A stretch of 64,000 bases of DNA from an uncultured Flavihumibacter sp. Its GTDB lineage: Bacteria; Bacteroidota; Bacteroidia; Chitinophagales; Chitinophagaceae. Below, in pieces: positions 23,219-31,804 of this stretch (position 1 is its first letter; the number at the start of each line of letters is the position of its first letter). The stretch is from assembly GCA_902168105.1 (NCBI GenBank), contig CABHOY010000038.1, positions 372,001 through 436,000 on the forward strand, read 5' to 3'. The position numbers and the translations under genes are program-made. The notes under the pieces are model-generated. The model made no database searches and was not told where the DNA came from. It saw only the letters and a program-made list of their open reading frames with translations.

Positions 23219-23827
23219 CTAACTGTCTATATTTCGTTGGATCGTTCTTAGTTTTTCTTTGATAACGTTTAGGTTGCGTCTTTTGCCCTCATCCCAGGTC
23301 GATACGGCGTAACTTGTGTAAAATCTGTGAGATTCCATTAGCATGATTAATTCCTGTTGCCATATCTCGTCTCTGTTAAAATGTTGCCCTAAAGCCACTT
23401 TTTCAAGTCTCAGCTGATCGTTACGGACCAGAAATGCCGGATCTGCCAAATCAAAAGATGTAGCATCATACATGATAGCTTCAATAAAGCCCGAGCTACT
23501 CCGATCCCGCATCGACATAATCAATAAACAAACTTCCCGCGTTAATTCGTAGCCGACTCCCTGTAATTTCAGAAAATCAGCAGCCAATACTGCAACTCCG
23601 GTATAGTTACCGTCAAAAAGATGGGAGATATTGTAAAACCACAATGCCGTTTCAAGAACAAAACTACCGTGCTCATTTAGCTTCCCATGCACGGCTAGTT
23701 CTTTAGATTTCTCCACCATAAGAACAGCGTGCTGAAAGTTGTGATAAAAGAAAGATCTGTCTGAATGTAGTTTAAAAATCAATTTAACGTGTTCAGATAC
23801 ATTTATTAGTATTTGATTTAGATCCAA
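23219..23827 (-). CDS. HD-phosphohydrolase-like protein with altered catalytic residues
   Basis: A 202-residue helical protein with the layout of predicted metal-dependent HD-superfamily hydrolases: YHNFQHAVLMVEKSKELA (about residues 28-45) and LETALWFYNISHLFDGN (57-73). In active relatives the second block reads A-x-W-F-H-D; here it is WFYN, so the defining His-Asp metal pair is lost. The first block's His residues remain. It is probably a non-catalytic relative. It is the first host gene after the prophage and reads towards the attachment site. Confidence 0.55.
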   Translation of the reverse strand: MDLNQILINVSEHVKLIFKLHSDRSFFYHNFQHAVLMVEKSKELAVHGKLNEHGSFVLETALWFYNISHLFDGNYTGVAVLAADFLKLQGVGYELTREVCLLIMSMRDRSSSGFIEAIMYDATSFDLADPAFLVRNDQLRLEKVALGQHFNRDEIWQQELIMLMESHRFYTSYAVSTWDEGKRRNLNVIKEKLRTIQRNIDS

Positions 23828-23978
23828 TACTTGTTGATTTACTGTGTTAAAACCTCTAAAAAGACATAAGGATATCGGAATTGAGTTATCTAAAAACGAT
23901 GAAAGAAGGCTTAAATTCAGCCTTCTTTCATCAAAGCGTCGAATGTGGATAAGTAAAGTAATCGACTTAAGATACTAA

Positions 23979-24383
23979 TCAACATACCTTATCCATATTC
24001 ACCCAATAAAGGTTGAACGCTTTAGATATTATCTTCCACTCACCATCAACCAGCAACATGGAAAGATAATCAGTAGAACCTACCCCTCCTTGTAGATTTT
24101 CCAGTTCCACCAGTACAACAGCCGCTGTTTCTGCTTTATGTAATATGCTAATATGGGATTTAACTTCTGGCGCTGGTCCGTTTTCCGCGGTAAAGTCAAA
24201 GAGAAATTGAAGCTTTGTTGTTAACTTTCCATCCGGCATAGTGCCCGCCATCAGACCATCGGGATGAAAAGTTTGTTTCAGTTGCTCTACGTCACCTATT
24301 TTTAAGCCATCAACATATACTTGTGCTACATTAAGAATTGCATCATAATCAGCGATTGAATTAACATTTTCAGTGTTTTGCAT
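23979..24383 (-). CDS. Lumazine-binding/NTF2-like protein (paralogue 1)
   Basis: A 134-residue cytoplasmic protein with the alpha+beta layout of the putative lumazine-binding (Lumazine_bd_2, NTF2-like) family: ILNVAQVYVDGLKIGDVEQLKQTFHPDGLMAGTMPDG, then a strand pair AAVVLVELEN, and the conserved ending GSTDYLSMLLVDGEWKIISKAFNLYW. It is one of three tandem paralogues with the same ending. There is no signal peptide. The ligand is unknown; the family name does not establish lumazine binding here. Confidence 0.82.
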   Translation of the reverse strand: MQNTENVNSIADYDAILNVAQVYVDGLKIGDVEQLKQTFHPDGLMAGTMPDGKLTTKLQFLFDFTAENGPAPEVKSHISILHKAETAAVVLVELENLQGGVGSTDYLSMLLVDGEWKIISKAFNLYWVNMDKVC

Positions 24384-24454
24384 TATTATAAAGTTTTAAA
24401 AGTTTATGATTAACATCGCTTGAAGCGATCAAACAGTTATTTTATTTGTTTCGA

Positions 24455-24865
24455 TTAATTTGCGTTAGATAAGTGATATACCTTAGATACAATTTTCCAC
24501 CAACCATTGATCTTCATCAGTGATAAGTGATCGGTAGAGTTTTGATTCGGCGAAGTGTTTTTCAGTTCAGCAAGTACTAAAGCAGTATTGGGGGTTTGAT
24601 GCAGGACACTGTTTTCGGAAGTGACATTTGCCAGGGGGCCATTTTTCTCTATAATGTCATACAGGCGTTGAATGCTCCCTTCGCTTATTTTATCTTCTGC
24701 CGAAAACCCATACATGATTGCACTTTCATGAAAAGTTTGTTTTAACAAATCGATGCGGCCCAATCGCAATCCTGCGATGTAGATATCAATCATTGTAAGA
24801 ATTTCCATCTTATCTAACTTTTCCAGGGTTAATGCATCTGTCCATTGGTAGCTTTTCGTTTCCAT
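24455..24865 (-). CDS. Lumazine-binding/NTF2-like protein (paralogue 2)
   Basis: The start at 24865 (METKSYQWTDALTLEKL) is chosen because the longer frame from 24937 runs into the upstream gene. The 136-residue product follows the family pattern: MIDIYIAGLRLGRIDLLKQTFHESAIMYGFSAEDKI, ALVLAELKNT, STDHLSLMKINGWWKIVSKVYHL. It is much closer to paralogue 3 than to paralogue 1 (shared IEKNGPLA..VTSENSVLHQT-like segment), so this pair arose by a more recent duplication. It has no signal peptide, unlike its neighbour. Confidence 0.82.
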   Translation of the reverse strand: METKSYQWTDALTLEKLDKMEILTMIDIYIAGLRLGRIDLLKQTFHESAIMYGFSAEDKISEGSIQRLYDIIEKNGPLANVTSENSVLHQTPNTALVLAELKNTSPNQNSTDHLSLMKINGWWKIVSKVYHLSNAN

Positions 24866-24884
24866 AATCTTTATGTACTTCGAT

Positions 24885-25382
24885 TTAATTTGCGTATGAT
24901 AAGTGGTATACTTTAGAAATGATCTTCCATTCACCATTTATCTTCATCAGCGATAAGTAATCGGTAGAGTTTTCATGAGGTGCGGTGGTTTTAAGTTCCG
25001 CCAGGACTGAGGCAGTGTTGGAAGTTTGATTTAAGACACTATTTTTTGAGGTAACTTTTGCTAGTGCACCATGTTTTTCAATGATGTCATAAAGATGCTG
25101 TACGCTACCTTCAGTTATCTTGTTTTGAATAGAATAACCGAACATAATCGCATCCTTATGGAAGCATTTCTGCAAAAGGTCTACACGGCCGGTTCGCAGC
25201 CCTTTAATATAGGTATCGATTACCGCCAGGATCGCCTTCTTATCTTCAATTTCCTGCGTAGGTATTTTGGGTAATTCCGGATTTTTTGTTTCCGTTGCGT
25301 TTGTGTGGTAAGGCTTAAGGTCATTATTTGCCAATATTACAGTGGAATACAGGCTTAATAAAATCAGGAGTGCTTTCTTCAT
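24885..25382 (-). CDS. Secreted lumazine-binding/NTF2-like protein (paralogue 3)
   Basis: A 165-residue protein with a signal peptide (KKALLILLSLYSTVILA, cleavage near residue 18) and no lipobox, so it is probably periplasmic. The NTF2-like domain follows: VIDTYIKGLRTGRVDLLQKCFHKDAIMFGYS, SVLAELKTT, STDYLSLMKINGEWKIISKVYHLSYA. It is the first gene of the three, with a perfect -7 box TAACTTTG at 25413-25406, and the three probably form one transcript. Presence of a secreted and two cytoplasmic copies is notable. Confidence 0.85.
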   Translation of the reverse strand: MKKALLILLSLYSTVILANNDLKPYHTNATETKNPELPKIPTQEIEDKKAILAVIDTYIKGLRTGRVDLLQKCFHKDAIMFGYSIQNKITEGSVQHLYDIIEKHGALAKVTSKNSVLNQTSNTASVLAELKTTAPHENSTDYLSLMKINGEWKIISKVYHLSYAN

Positions 25383-25405
25383 TGCTTTTTTTTATTTATC
25401 TAAAG

Positions 25406-25413
25406 CAAAGTTA
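25406..25413 (-). promoter_or_regulatory. Bacteroidota-type -7 box TAACTTTG
   Basis: A perfect match to TAnnTTTG, 24 bases upstream of the secreted paralogue's start. No clear -33 TTTG is seen at the expected spacing. Confidence 0.5.
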
Positions 25414-25504
25414 GGCTGATTCCCTCCCTCTTATTTTTCTAAAAAGTCTAAAGTTTTGTTCTATTTGGTTCAATTTTAACTATCGAGCCATTCTGCATCA
25501 TAAC

Positions 25505-26380
25505 CTAGGCATCTTGCCTCAAACTGGTCGGCATGGTACCATGGTATTGCTTAAATATTCTTGAAAAATGAGAAACGTTTTCGAATCCGACGGCATAGCA
25601 AATCTCAGAAACAGTCATAGCGGTCGTTTCAAGCATTTCCTTTGCCTTATTTAATCGCTTTTCCCGTATCCAAGTTGCTGGTGGTACATTAAATGTTTGT
25701 TGGAAGTCGCGTTTGAAACTTGATAAGCTCCGGCCTGACAGATAAGCCAGGTCCTCTAAACGAATGGGAGATGCATAATTCCTTTCAATTACTTCGCGCA
25801 AGTCTGCACGGACTGGCTGTTGGAGACGAAGAATCTGTTGAAATATAATATCGCTGCAAATCGCTGTATCATACAGTAATTCCATCATTTTATGACGCAA
25901 CTGAGAGGGCTGAACTTTTTCTACATTTTTGAAAAAAGGGTCGAGTCCATGTGCAAATGAGATCAGGCAATCATCCATCGGCTGCACAGATGAAAGTAGA
26001 TCTCCAACAAAATCCTGTTTAATGACCTTTAGGTCTGTACTAGTTAAAAAAGATTTTATCAGATCATCCTTAAGCGAGATCATCAGACAATAGAACAAAT
26101 TATTATTTAAAGGATTTCCCGAACTTTGGTACGTGATCAAAGTTGCTTTATTGAGCAGTATCATCTCGTTTTTAATAGCTTGAAAAGACTGCCTGCCATA
26201 AGTCACTTTTAAGCTCCCTTCGAGTAAAAAAAGAAGTAAGTTATCCTGAAGGTACATGGTTCCTTCCTCATCAATATTATGCGCGCACTGTTCGATAACT
26301 GAGTGTCCGTCTAATGATAAAACTGCATCCGCAACTAAGTCATTATGCTCCATATAAGCAGTACTTTTAAAAGTTTGCAT
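25505..26380 (-). CDS. AraC-family transcriptional regulator
   Basis: A 291-residue regulator. The N-terminal ~170 residues are a cupin-like sensor (NLLLFLLEGSLKVTYGRQSFQAIKNEMILLNKATLITY). The C-terminal double HTH is complete: LREVIERNYASPIRLEDLAYLSGRSLSSFKRDFQQTFNVPPATWIREKRLNKAKEMLETT, then VSEICYAVGFENVSHFSRIFKQYHGTMPTSLR, including the canonical second-helix GF-x-N-x-SHF-x-R-x-F-K. It lies upstream of the three NTF2-like genes in the same direction, so it may regulate them. The inducer is unknown. Confidence 0.92.
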   Translation of the reverse strand: MQTFKSTAYMEHNDLVADAVLSLDGHSVIEQCAHNIDEEGTMYLQDNLLLFLLEGSLKVTYGRQSFQAIKNEMILLNKATLITYQSSGNPLNNNLFYCLMISLKDDLIKSFLTSTDLKVIKQDFVGDLLSSVQPMDDCLISFAHGLDPFFKNVEKVQPSQLRHKMMELLYDTAICSDIIFQQILRLQQPVRADLREVIERNYASPIRLEDLAYLSGRSLSSFKRDFQQTFNVPPATWIREKRLNKAKEMLETTAMTVSEICYAVGFENVSHFSRIFKQYHGTMPTSLRQDA

Positions 26381-26398
26381 ATTTATTAATATCTCTTA

Positions 26399-26406
26399 CA
26401 AAGATA
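26399..26406 (-). promoter_or_regulatory. Bacteroidota-type -7 box TATCTTTG
   Basis: A perfect TAnnTTTG 19 bases upstream of the AraC-family start. No convincing -33 element is seen. The rest of 26407-26605 shows no gene. Confidence 0.45.
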
Positions 26407-26605
26407 GGAGTTTTCAATATCCATTAAATTGAGAATTCAAGTTGTGTATTAGCACCTTAAGTAATTCTTTCCAGCTTATTTGATGAAAACTTTGGTGCAC
26501 TTTAAACTGGTTTATATCAATATCCCAGACCACACCGGTAATTCAAGAGCTCGCATCAGATAACAGGGCTTTATGGCATTGATAACATATCAGTGTGAGG
26601 ATAAA

Positions 26606-26640
26606 CAAATACCTTCGGGCAGTACACCCGGAGGTATTTG
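26606..26640 (-). terminator. Terminator after azoR
   Basis: A 14-bp stem (26606-26619 with 26627-26640, one G.U pair) with a 7-base loop. Reading on the minus strand it is followed by TTTATCC, partly overlapping the base of the stem. It lies 37 bases after the azoR stop. Confidence 0.7.
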
Positions 26641-26677
26641 CATTATGACTCTTTTTGCGTGAAGATAGCGGCGGGTG

Positions 26678-27280
26678 CTAATCGATGTATATGCTCGCAA
26701 TACCTTTTTCCAGGGCATGCTCTTTCACCCCTGTAAGTTTTACACCCTCCACACGGAAAACCGTGACATCGGTCATACCTAACAGCCCCAGGAAGGCTTT
26801 CAGATAAGGCGCTACAAAGTCGCTCCCTTTTGAAGGGCCTTCGGAATAGATGCCACCCGAAGACATGGCAACGTATACTTTCTTACCGGTTACCATTCCA
26901 ACAGGGCCATTCTCACTATAGCCAAAGGTAATACCAGGTCTTGTGATATAGTCTCCCCAGGCCTTCAACGTACTGGGAACTGTCAAATTGTAAAGCGGAG
27001 CTCCGATGACAACAATATCAGCCGTCATTAATTGGTTCACCGCTTCATTGGAATAGCGTATGGCCTCCACGCCTTCCCCGGTCAACTGGTCACCGGGCGT
27101 AAACATTGACTGAAGGACCACCGGGTTTAGGTGCGGAATATCCTGATCGTTCAGGTCCACTTCTTCAACGGTACTGCCCGGATACTTTTCAATAACCTTA
27201 TTAACAATCGCATTGCTGAGTTTATAGCTATAAGATGCATTTCCCTGAATGCTCGAAACTAAATGAAGGATACGTTTCAT
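26678..27280 (-). CDS. azoR: FMN-dependent NADH:quinone oxidoreductase/azoreductase
   Basis: A 200-residue flavodoxin-fold enzyme that reduces quinones and azo compounds with NADH, in the cytosol. It shows the family's markers: ILHLVSSIQGNASYSYKLSNAIV (FMN phosphate loop with the S-x-S pattern), VVIGAPLYNLTVPSTLKAWGDYITRPGITFGYSENGPVGMVTGKKVYVAMSSGGIYSEG, and the end DYVAPYLKAFLGLLGMTDVTVFRVEGVKL-like segment. The length is standard. It is divergent from an HxlR-family regulator, a common arrangement in which quinone or aldehyde stress controls the enzyme. Confidence 0.92.
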   Translation of the reverse strand: MKRILHLVSSIQGNASYSYKLSNAIVNKVIEKYPGSTVEEVDLNDQDIPHLNPVVLQSMFTPGDQLTGEGVEAIRYSNEAVNQLMTADIVVIGAPLYNLTVPSTLKAWGDYITRPGITFGYSENGPVGMVTGKKVYVAMSSGGIYSEGPSKGSDFVAPYLKAFLGLLGMTDVTVFRVEGVKLTGVKEHALEKGIASIYID

Positions 27281-27361
27281 AAAACCTTAATTAATAGTTA
27301 ATACCAGATATCGCAGGAGTTCTGGCGCCGGCTTTGCCCACTCGTGCTATTATATCGGGGA

Positions 27362-27433
27362 CAAAGGTACAGGCGCCGGTTACCGGAACGATCGTACTTA
27401 CTTCCAGGAAAGCGCTCACATTCAGGAAAGTGC
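27362..27433. promoter_or_regulatory. Divergent azoR/hxlR control region
   Basis: A minus-strand -7 box TACCTTTG lies at 27369-27362, towards azoR. Two direct copies of CAGGAAAGyGC (27405-27415 and 27423-27433) lie 18 bases apart next to the regulator start and could be HxlR-type operator sites. Both ideas rest on motif reading only. Confidence 0.4.
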
Positions 27434-27445
27434 GTAACTTAGGGT

Positions 27446-27832
27446 ATGGAAATAATAGTTCAAGAAACAGAGACAATTCCTACCAGGCAGGAATGTGATA
27501 ATTCACTTAATTATGTTGTGGATGCATTGTATGTACTTGGCGGTAAGTGGAAATTACCCTTAATATTAAGTATTGTACAATCTTCTAAAAGGTTCAATGA
27601 AATTCAGCATGAGTTGAGCGGTATCTCCCCGAAGATCCTGGCGAAAGAATTAAAAGACCTGGAACTGAATGAATTTATTATACGCAGGGTATATCCCGGC
27701 ACACCAGCAACTATTGTTTATGAAGCGACGCCACATAGTCTGACCCTGAAAAATGTGTTACGTGAATTGAGCCTGTGGGGTAAACAACACCGGGAAATAA
27801 TCAAGAAGAGTATGAAGCAGCAAGCCGCCTGA
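27446..27832 (+). CDS. HxlR-family transcriptional regulator
   Basis: A 128-residue winged-helix regulator with the family's fixed pattern: YVVDALYVLGGKWKLPLILSI, KRFNEIQHELSGISPKILAKELKDLELNEFIIRRVYPGTPATIVYEATPHSLTLKNVLRELSLWGKQHRE. A single cysteine (CDNSLNY, residue 18) just before the winged helix matches the position of the redox-sensing cysteine of HypR/YodB-type members, so thiol-based sensing of electrophiles is plausible. It is divergent from azoR and probably its repressor. Confidence 0.9.
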   Translation: MEIIVQETETIPTRQECDNSLNYVVDALYVLGGKWKLPLILSIVQSSKRFNEIQHELSGISPKILAKELKDLELNEFIIRRVYPGTPATIVYEATPHSLTLKNVLRELSLWGKQHREIIKKSMKQQAA

Positions 27833-27946
27833 TCCAACTCATACAATATCATAAGTATATTTACGCTCCATATGCCAGGATATATGCCCATCTTCATTAT
27901 AATGGATGGAAAGAATGGAGAGATCTTAATGCAAAAGAACCTGGAA

Positions 27947-29068
27947 TCAAATGGTTATTGATTTTACTGCATCAACCTTCTTCTTAAAAACAGGATAGTT
28001 CTGATACAAAATCTCCAGGACCTCCATATTGGCCTTTTTACTTTTCCTGTATTGTACCGTGAGCGGTACTGCTTTATCCCATTGTTCGTCTTCTAAATAG
28101 GCAAAGATGAGCTCTAATGTACCGGCGTCAAAACGAGGTAAGTTTTGTTGTAATCTTTCCAGATAAACCAGCTTATTGGCCTTGTCCATATTTTCTTTGC
28201 AGATCAACGCACGGTAGTAATCCAGAAAGGCATCCTTATTGATAAGAGAGTCCAGGCTGTTAACAGATCTTAATGCGCCATCGAAATCTTTCTTCAGGAA
28301 ATAGGCATCGATCATGAGCAGGTACATATTGGGTGCATCCGGGTACTCCTGCTGAAGTTTGTTCAATGCAGCGAGGTATTTGTCATTCCCCAGACCACTA
28401 GCAATATTGATATACATGATCTTATATAACTTCTGATCTTTAAGTATCGCAGGTAGTGTTTGAAAAAGGCTATCGGCTATTTCAAAGTTATTTGTATTGA
28501 CATATTTTTTTATCAGCTGTATCCTGGGGAGTAAATCTTTGGGTACATCCGACACATCTGCCTGTTCATTTATATATCGTAATGATTCAGCTATTGTGGT
28601 GGTTAAGTTTTCTCCTGTAGTATAAATATAAATGTCTGCTATTTTAACCTTATCTCCCTTTTTGATAAGCAATAGATCGTGGTAGTTAAGCTGGTCATTA
28701 TACAGGCGGAAAATTAAGTGTTGGTGGTTGTCCTTTTCGTATTGTTTTACCAGCTCGTAAGTTCCCTTGTTGCCAATATTCCGTATAATTTCTTTACCAT
28801 ATTCACCAGATCTCAGCGCTTTCATACCCCGTGTCACCATTTGCCGGTCTACCTTGCTACCGGCCTGGTCCTGTATCCTTTCTTCAATGGCGTCCACATC
28901 CAGCAGCTCGTTAAACCGGCTGTCGCTATGACGTGCAACAGCCTGCATCAACGAAGTAGCGACTTTAGCGGCTTCTTCCTTCGTAACCGGTTTTTCCGGC
29001 TCAGAACAGGATGCAGCAAATAAAATAAATGACAGAAAGATATACCGTACGGAGATGTTATAGTTCAT
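27947..29068 (-). CDS. Hypothetical lipoprotein with TPR-like helical repeats
   Basis: A 373-residue protein with a type II signal peptide (YIFLSFILFAASC, lipid Cys at about 21). The first half is alpha/beta (FNELLDVDAIEERIQDQAG ... YELVKQYEKDNHQHLIFRLYNDQLNYHDLLLIKKGDKVKIADIYIY). The second is helical with a TPR-like rhythm (LYKIMYINIASGLGNDKYLAALNKLQQEYPDAPNMYLLMIDAYFLKKDFDGALRSVNSL). No catalytic motif is seen. It faces the HxlR gene and is not obviously in an operon. It probably acts as a scaffold on the periplasmic or outer face. Confidence 0.7.
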   Translation of the reverse strand: MNYNISVRYIFLSFILFAASCSEPEKPVTKEEAAKVATSLMQAVARHSDSRFNELLDVDAIEERIQDQAGSKVDRQMVTRGMKALRSGEYGKEIIRNIGNKGTYELVKQYEKDNHQHLIFRLYNDQLNYHDLLLIKKGDKVKIADIYIYTTGENLTTTIAESLRYINEQADVSDVPKDLLPRIQLIKKYVNTNNFEIADSLFQTLPAILKDQKLYKIMYINIASGLGNDKYLAALNKLQQEYPDAPNMYLLMIDAYFLKKDFDGALRSVNSLDSLINKDAFLDYYRALICKENMDKANKLVYLERLQQNLPRFDAGTLELIFAYLEDEQWDKAVPLTVQYRKSKKANMEVLEILYQNYPVFKKKVDAVKSITI

Positions 29069-29131
29069 GGTTGGGAGATCAATGCGGTGTAAAAGTAATA
29101 AAACGAAGGGACATTCCCGATAGCATTTGTT

Positions 29132-30595
29132 TTATTCAATCGTGTAACTGTACCTGACACCAGGCGCGCTGTTATTATCATAACCGGACACTTGCTTCGC
29201 ATAGCCGAAACAGCCACTGTTTGATTCGGTCCGAATAACAAACTGGTACGATCCGTTTTTCTTTACTTCGATACCGGGACTGATAACTATGTTCTTAGCG
29301 GACCATCCGATAACATCTGTCGAAATTCTACATGACTTTAATAAATGGTTCTGACCGCCCCTGGTATCATAGAAATCTACGATCAGACCAGCATCCGGAT
29401 ACCCACTTTTCAGGACCGTCAAATTGAAGCGGCGTATTTTTCCAGTTCGATTTGCAGTAAAGGATTGTACTTTTTTCTCCTGACCTTTGATTTCACAAAC
29501 CGCCTTGAATACGCTTGTACTGTCCGCATTCCGTGTTGCATTCTTATTTGTTACCCGGAAAAATGCCAAACACTCCATTGGCTTAATAGCTCCATCTACA
29601 TCAAATGACAGCGGAGCCCAGTAAAAATTTGCCAGGGCTTCATTTTTAGCTGCATTGTTCCACAGATCACTCCCATAGAGGAAAATAGTGTCCTCACGTA
29701 ATTTTATAGTTGATACAAATGAGGGTTGGCCGCCGCAGGAGTTCTCACTTATTTTTTTTGCAGGGGACCAGGGACCGAAGACTGATGATGCAGACTTGTA
29801 TGAGGTACCTGTTCCTGAACAATAGCCACAATTGGGATCAGAATAGGTGACATAGTAAGTTCCCTTTCGTTTAAATAGTGCAGGAGCTTCTGTCTGGCCA
29901 TCTGTAATTACGGCCGCTATTTTCCCTGTCCCGCTTAAATAATCATCTTTCAATTGTTCTATAACGATAGACCCTTTGGCCCTCCAATCTGTAAGCGCCA
30001 GATACGCGGTACCGTCATCATCCACGAACAAATCGTGGTCCCCATTATTTAAACCGGCGGCAGGCATATTCTTGTTAGTGGCCAGGTTAGGCTCTGCAAC
30101 TTCTACAAATGGACCTACCGGTGATTTGCTGGTGAACACCCGATAGCCGATCACATTGTCATAAACATTTATCCAAAGTACGTATTGCCTGTATTTCTGA
30201 TTGTAGATCACATGCGGTCTGAAGCAACCATAAGTTTTACCGTCACATCTCGTCTGCCAAAGCTGGTTTTGTGCATCGAACAGGAAACCTTCATCCTTCC
30301 AACTGGCTAAATCTATTGAAGAATATACTTTGAACCCACAAAATGGCGCTGTTTTGTTATTCCATTCAAAGCCACAATCGTAGCTGGTCCCATACAAATA
30401 ATAAGTGCCATTAAAATACGCAATCATTCCATCATGCGCATCCACTGCATTCCCTACTTTATCAAATTTCGTGATCTGCTCACCGGAAGAAGAAAAATTC
30501 TTCACCTGACCGATCGCAGAAAAGAACATCAACATTGCTATAATCGAAAGAGTGGTATATCTAATCACGACAAGGAATTTATGGATTATTGACAT
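29132..30595 (-). CDS. Secreted GH43-like glycoside hydrolase
   Basis: A 487-residue protein with a signal peptide (TTLSIIAMLMFFSAIGQ) and a five-bladed propeller. The expected acidic residues can be placed: VDAHDGMIAYFNGTYYLYGT (base, Asp), NGDHDLFVDDDGTAYLALTD (pKa modulator, Asp) and TEAPALFKRKGTYYVTYSD (acid, Glu). The family acts on arabinan, xylan or galactan side chains; the exact substrate cannot be told. A C-terminal ~140-residue beta domain (FTANRTGKIRRFNLTVLKSGYPDAG) may bind carbohydrate. It lies 9 bases downstream of a lipoprotein gene. Confidence 0.82.
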   Translation of the reverse strand: MSIIHKFLVVIRYTTLSIIAMLMFFSAIGQVKNFSSSGEQITKFDKVGNAVDAHDGMIAYFNGTYYLYGTSYDCGFEWNNKTAPFCGFKVYSSIDLASWKDEGFLFDAQNQLWQTRCDGKTYGCFRPHVIYNQKYRQYVLWINVYDNVIGYRVFTSKSPVGPFVEVAEPNLATNKNMPAAGLNNGDHDLFVDDDGTAYLALTDWRAKGSIVIEQLKDDYLSGTGKIAAVITDGQTEAPALFKRKGTYYVTYSDPNCGYCSGTGTSYKSASSVFGPWSPAKKISENSCGGQPSFVSTIKLREDTIFLYGSDLWNNAAKNEALANFYWAPLSFDVDGAIKPMECLAFFRVTNKNATRNADSTSVFKAVCEIKGQEKKVQSFTANRTGKIRRFNLTVLKSGYPDAGLIVDFYDTRGGQNHLLKSCRISTDVIGWSAKNIVISPGIEVKKNGSYQFVIRTESNSGCFGYAKQVSGYDNNSAPGVRYSYTIE

Positions 30596-30604
30596 GTAAG
30601 ATAC

Positions 30605-31318
30605 TTATTTATCAACATCCAACTTTACATACTTATACTGAACAGTTGTACGAAGTCCCCCGCCTGATCCTTCATAGATCTTTAAAGCGATTGTCTTGTC
30701 ACTCGCCCAGGTTACATCTTCAATAGACCAGTCTTTGGTATAATACTTAAAAGCCGGTTTTATTCCATGTAAGCCCTTGCCACCAGTTACATTGAATGCC
30801 ATAATTTCCGCTCTGTACGCATAGTAGTCGTCATAGTCAGGTCCATCATAGGAGGAGCAGACTAACAGTTGATTACATCCGGGAGAAAGTTGCATACCTA
30901 ATATGCCGGCATCATAATCTGATGGCATGAGCATCCTTCTGTTAGTAGCCTTCTCTTCCAGGTAGGTTTCGCAAATTTCATTACAACTGTGACTTACATA
31001 AAGACCCGAGCCACTTATAAAATGTCCTGAGTCCAGCGTACATCCCATCTTGTATTTGTTTTTATAAGACATAAACTCCTTTTTAGAGATCACTTTCACA
31101 TCTGATGTCAGATCTCTAAACGAAGAGTCATTATACGATATCAGTGAATCACTTACAATTATTTTCTCCATGACTATAGAATCATTACTCTCTGGTTTCA
31201 AGGTATCGGGGAGAACCTTTGTAATAGTGTCTGCTTTCGGGATATCGGGTGTCTGGCTCTTCTGATGACATGCTGTCAAAGCCAATACACAGATCAATAG
31301 GTAGCATTGTTGTGTCAA
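30605..31318 (-). CDS. Hypothetical lipoprotein
   Basis: A 237-residue protein with a lipobox (CYLLICVLALTAC, lipid Cys at about 17), a Pro/Thr-rich linker (KSQTPDIPKADTITKVLPDTLKPES), and a beta-rich domain with four cysteines (GCTLDSGHFISGSGLYVSHSCNEICETYLE). The segment GMQLSPGCNQLLVCSSYDGPDYDDYYAYRAEIMAFNV suggests a blade-like repeat, as in small beta-propellers. The family is not recognised. It is immediately upstream of the GH43-like gene, possibly in one transcript. Confidence 0.6.
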   Translation of the reverse strand: MTQQCYLLICVLALTACHQKSQTPDIPKADTITKVLPDTLKPESNDSIVMEKIIVSDSLISYNDSSFRDLTSDVKVISKKEFMSYKNKYKMGCTLDSGHFISGSGLYVSHSCNEICETYLEEKATNRRMLMPSDYDAGILGMQLSPGCNQLLVCSSYDGPDYDDYYAYRAEIMAFNVTGGKGLHGIKPAFKYYTKDWSIEDVTWASDKTIALKIYEGSGGGLRTTVQYKYVKLDVDK

Positions 31319-31349
31319 GGGATATTGTTTGAATGGTAATGAATTATCG

Positions 31350-31802
31350 CTAATCAGGGAGTCGTACAGCTTCGAGCATGCTGATTACCGGCTTCTTATC
31401 ATCAACAGTATCTTTCAACTGCTGTAACAGGCTTACGAAACGCTCGCCACAATTATGCAGGGCCGTGATTAAACCCTGGGCATCATAGGTAACAGTATTT
31501 ATGCCCTTGCCGGTAACTGATATATTTCCTCCTTGTTTTGAAAAATCAATCTGTCCGAAATAACTATGAAAGTGATAGACCGTATGGTCCTGCTGTTGCA
31601 GGTCACGACTAACGGAGAAGCACAGGTTTCTGATCAACGCAGGAAGCTCATCTTCGATCTCATTGGTGAGTACATCGTTATCGAAAATCCTCAAAACGCC
31701 TTCTAACGCCTCTGCATCATCGAAAAGTTGAGCGGGCAGCGGGGTGGTGTCATCCCAGGTTTCGCCGCCAGAAAGGTAAATATGAAATGTTATATTGATC
31801 AT
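31350..31802 (-). CDS. Hypothetical protein paired with the DUF4157 protein
   Basis: A 150-residue acidic cytoplasmic protein (INITFHIYLSGGETWDDTTPLPAQLFDDAEALEGVLRIF ... YGQIDFSKQGGNISVTGKGINTV-like, HNCGERFVSLLQQL). It starts 2 bases after the stop of the large DUF4157 gene, so translation is coupled. In effector-type loci this place is taken by an immunity protein or chaperone; acidity and small size fit, but no family is recognised and the function is inferred from position. Confidence 0.6.
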   Translation of the reverse strand: MINITFHIYLSGGETWDDTTPLPAQLFDDAEALEGVLRIFDNDVLTNEIEDELPALIRNLCFSVSRDLQQQDHTVYHFHSYFGQIDFSKQGGNISVTGKGINTVTYDAQGLITALHNCGERFVSLLQQLKDTVDDKKPVISMLEAVRLPD

Positions 31803-31804
31803 AG

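Noticed and set aside
27291..27476. Minus-strand ORF of 61 codons covering the azoR/hxlR intergenic region
   Set aside because: It covers the promoters and operator-like repeats and antisense to the HxlR start; composition fits a chance frame.
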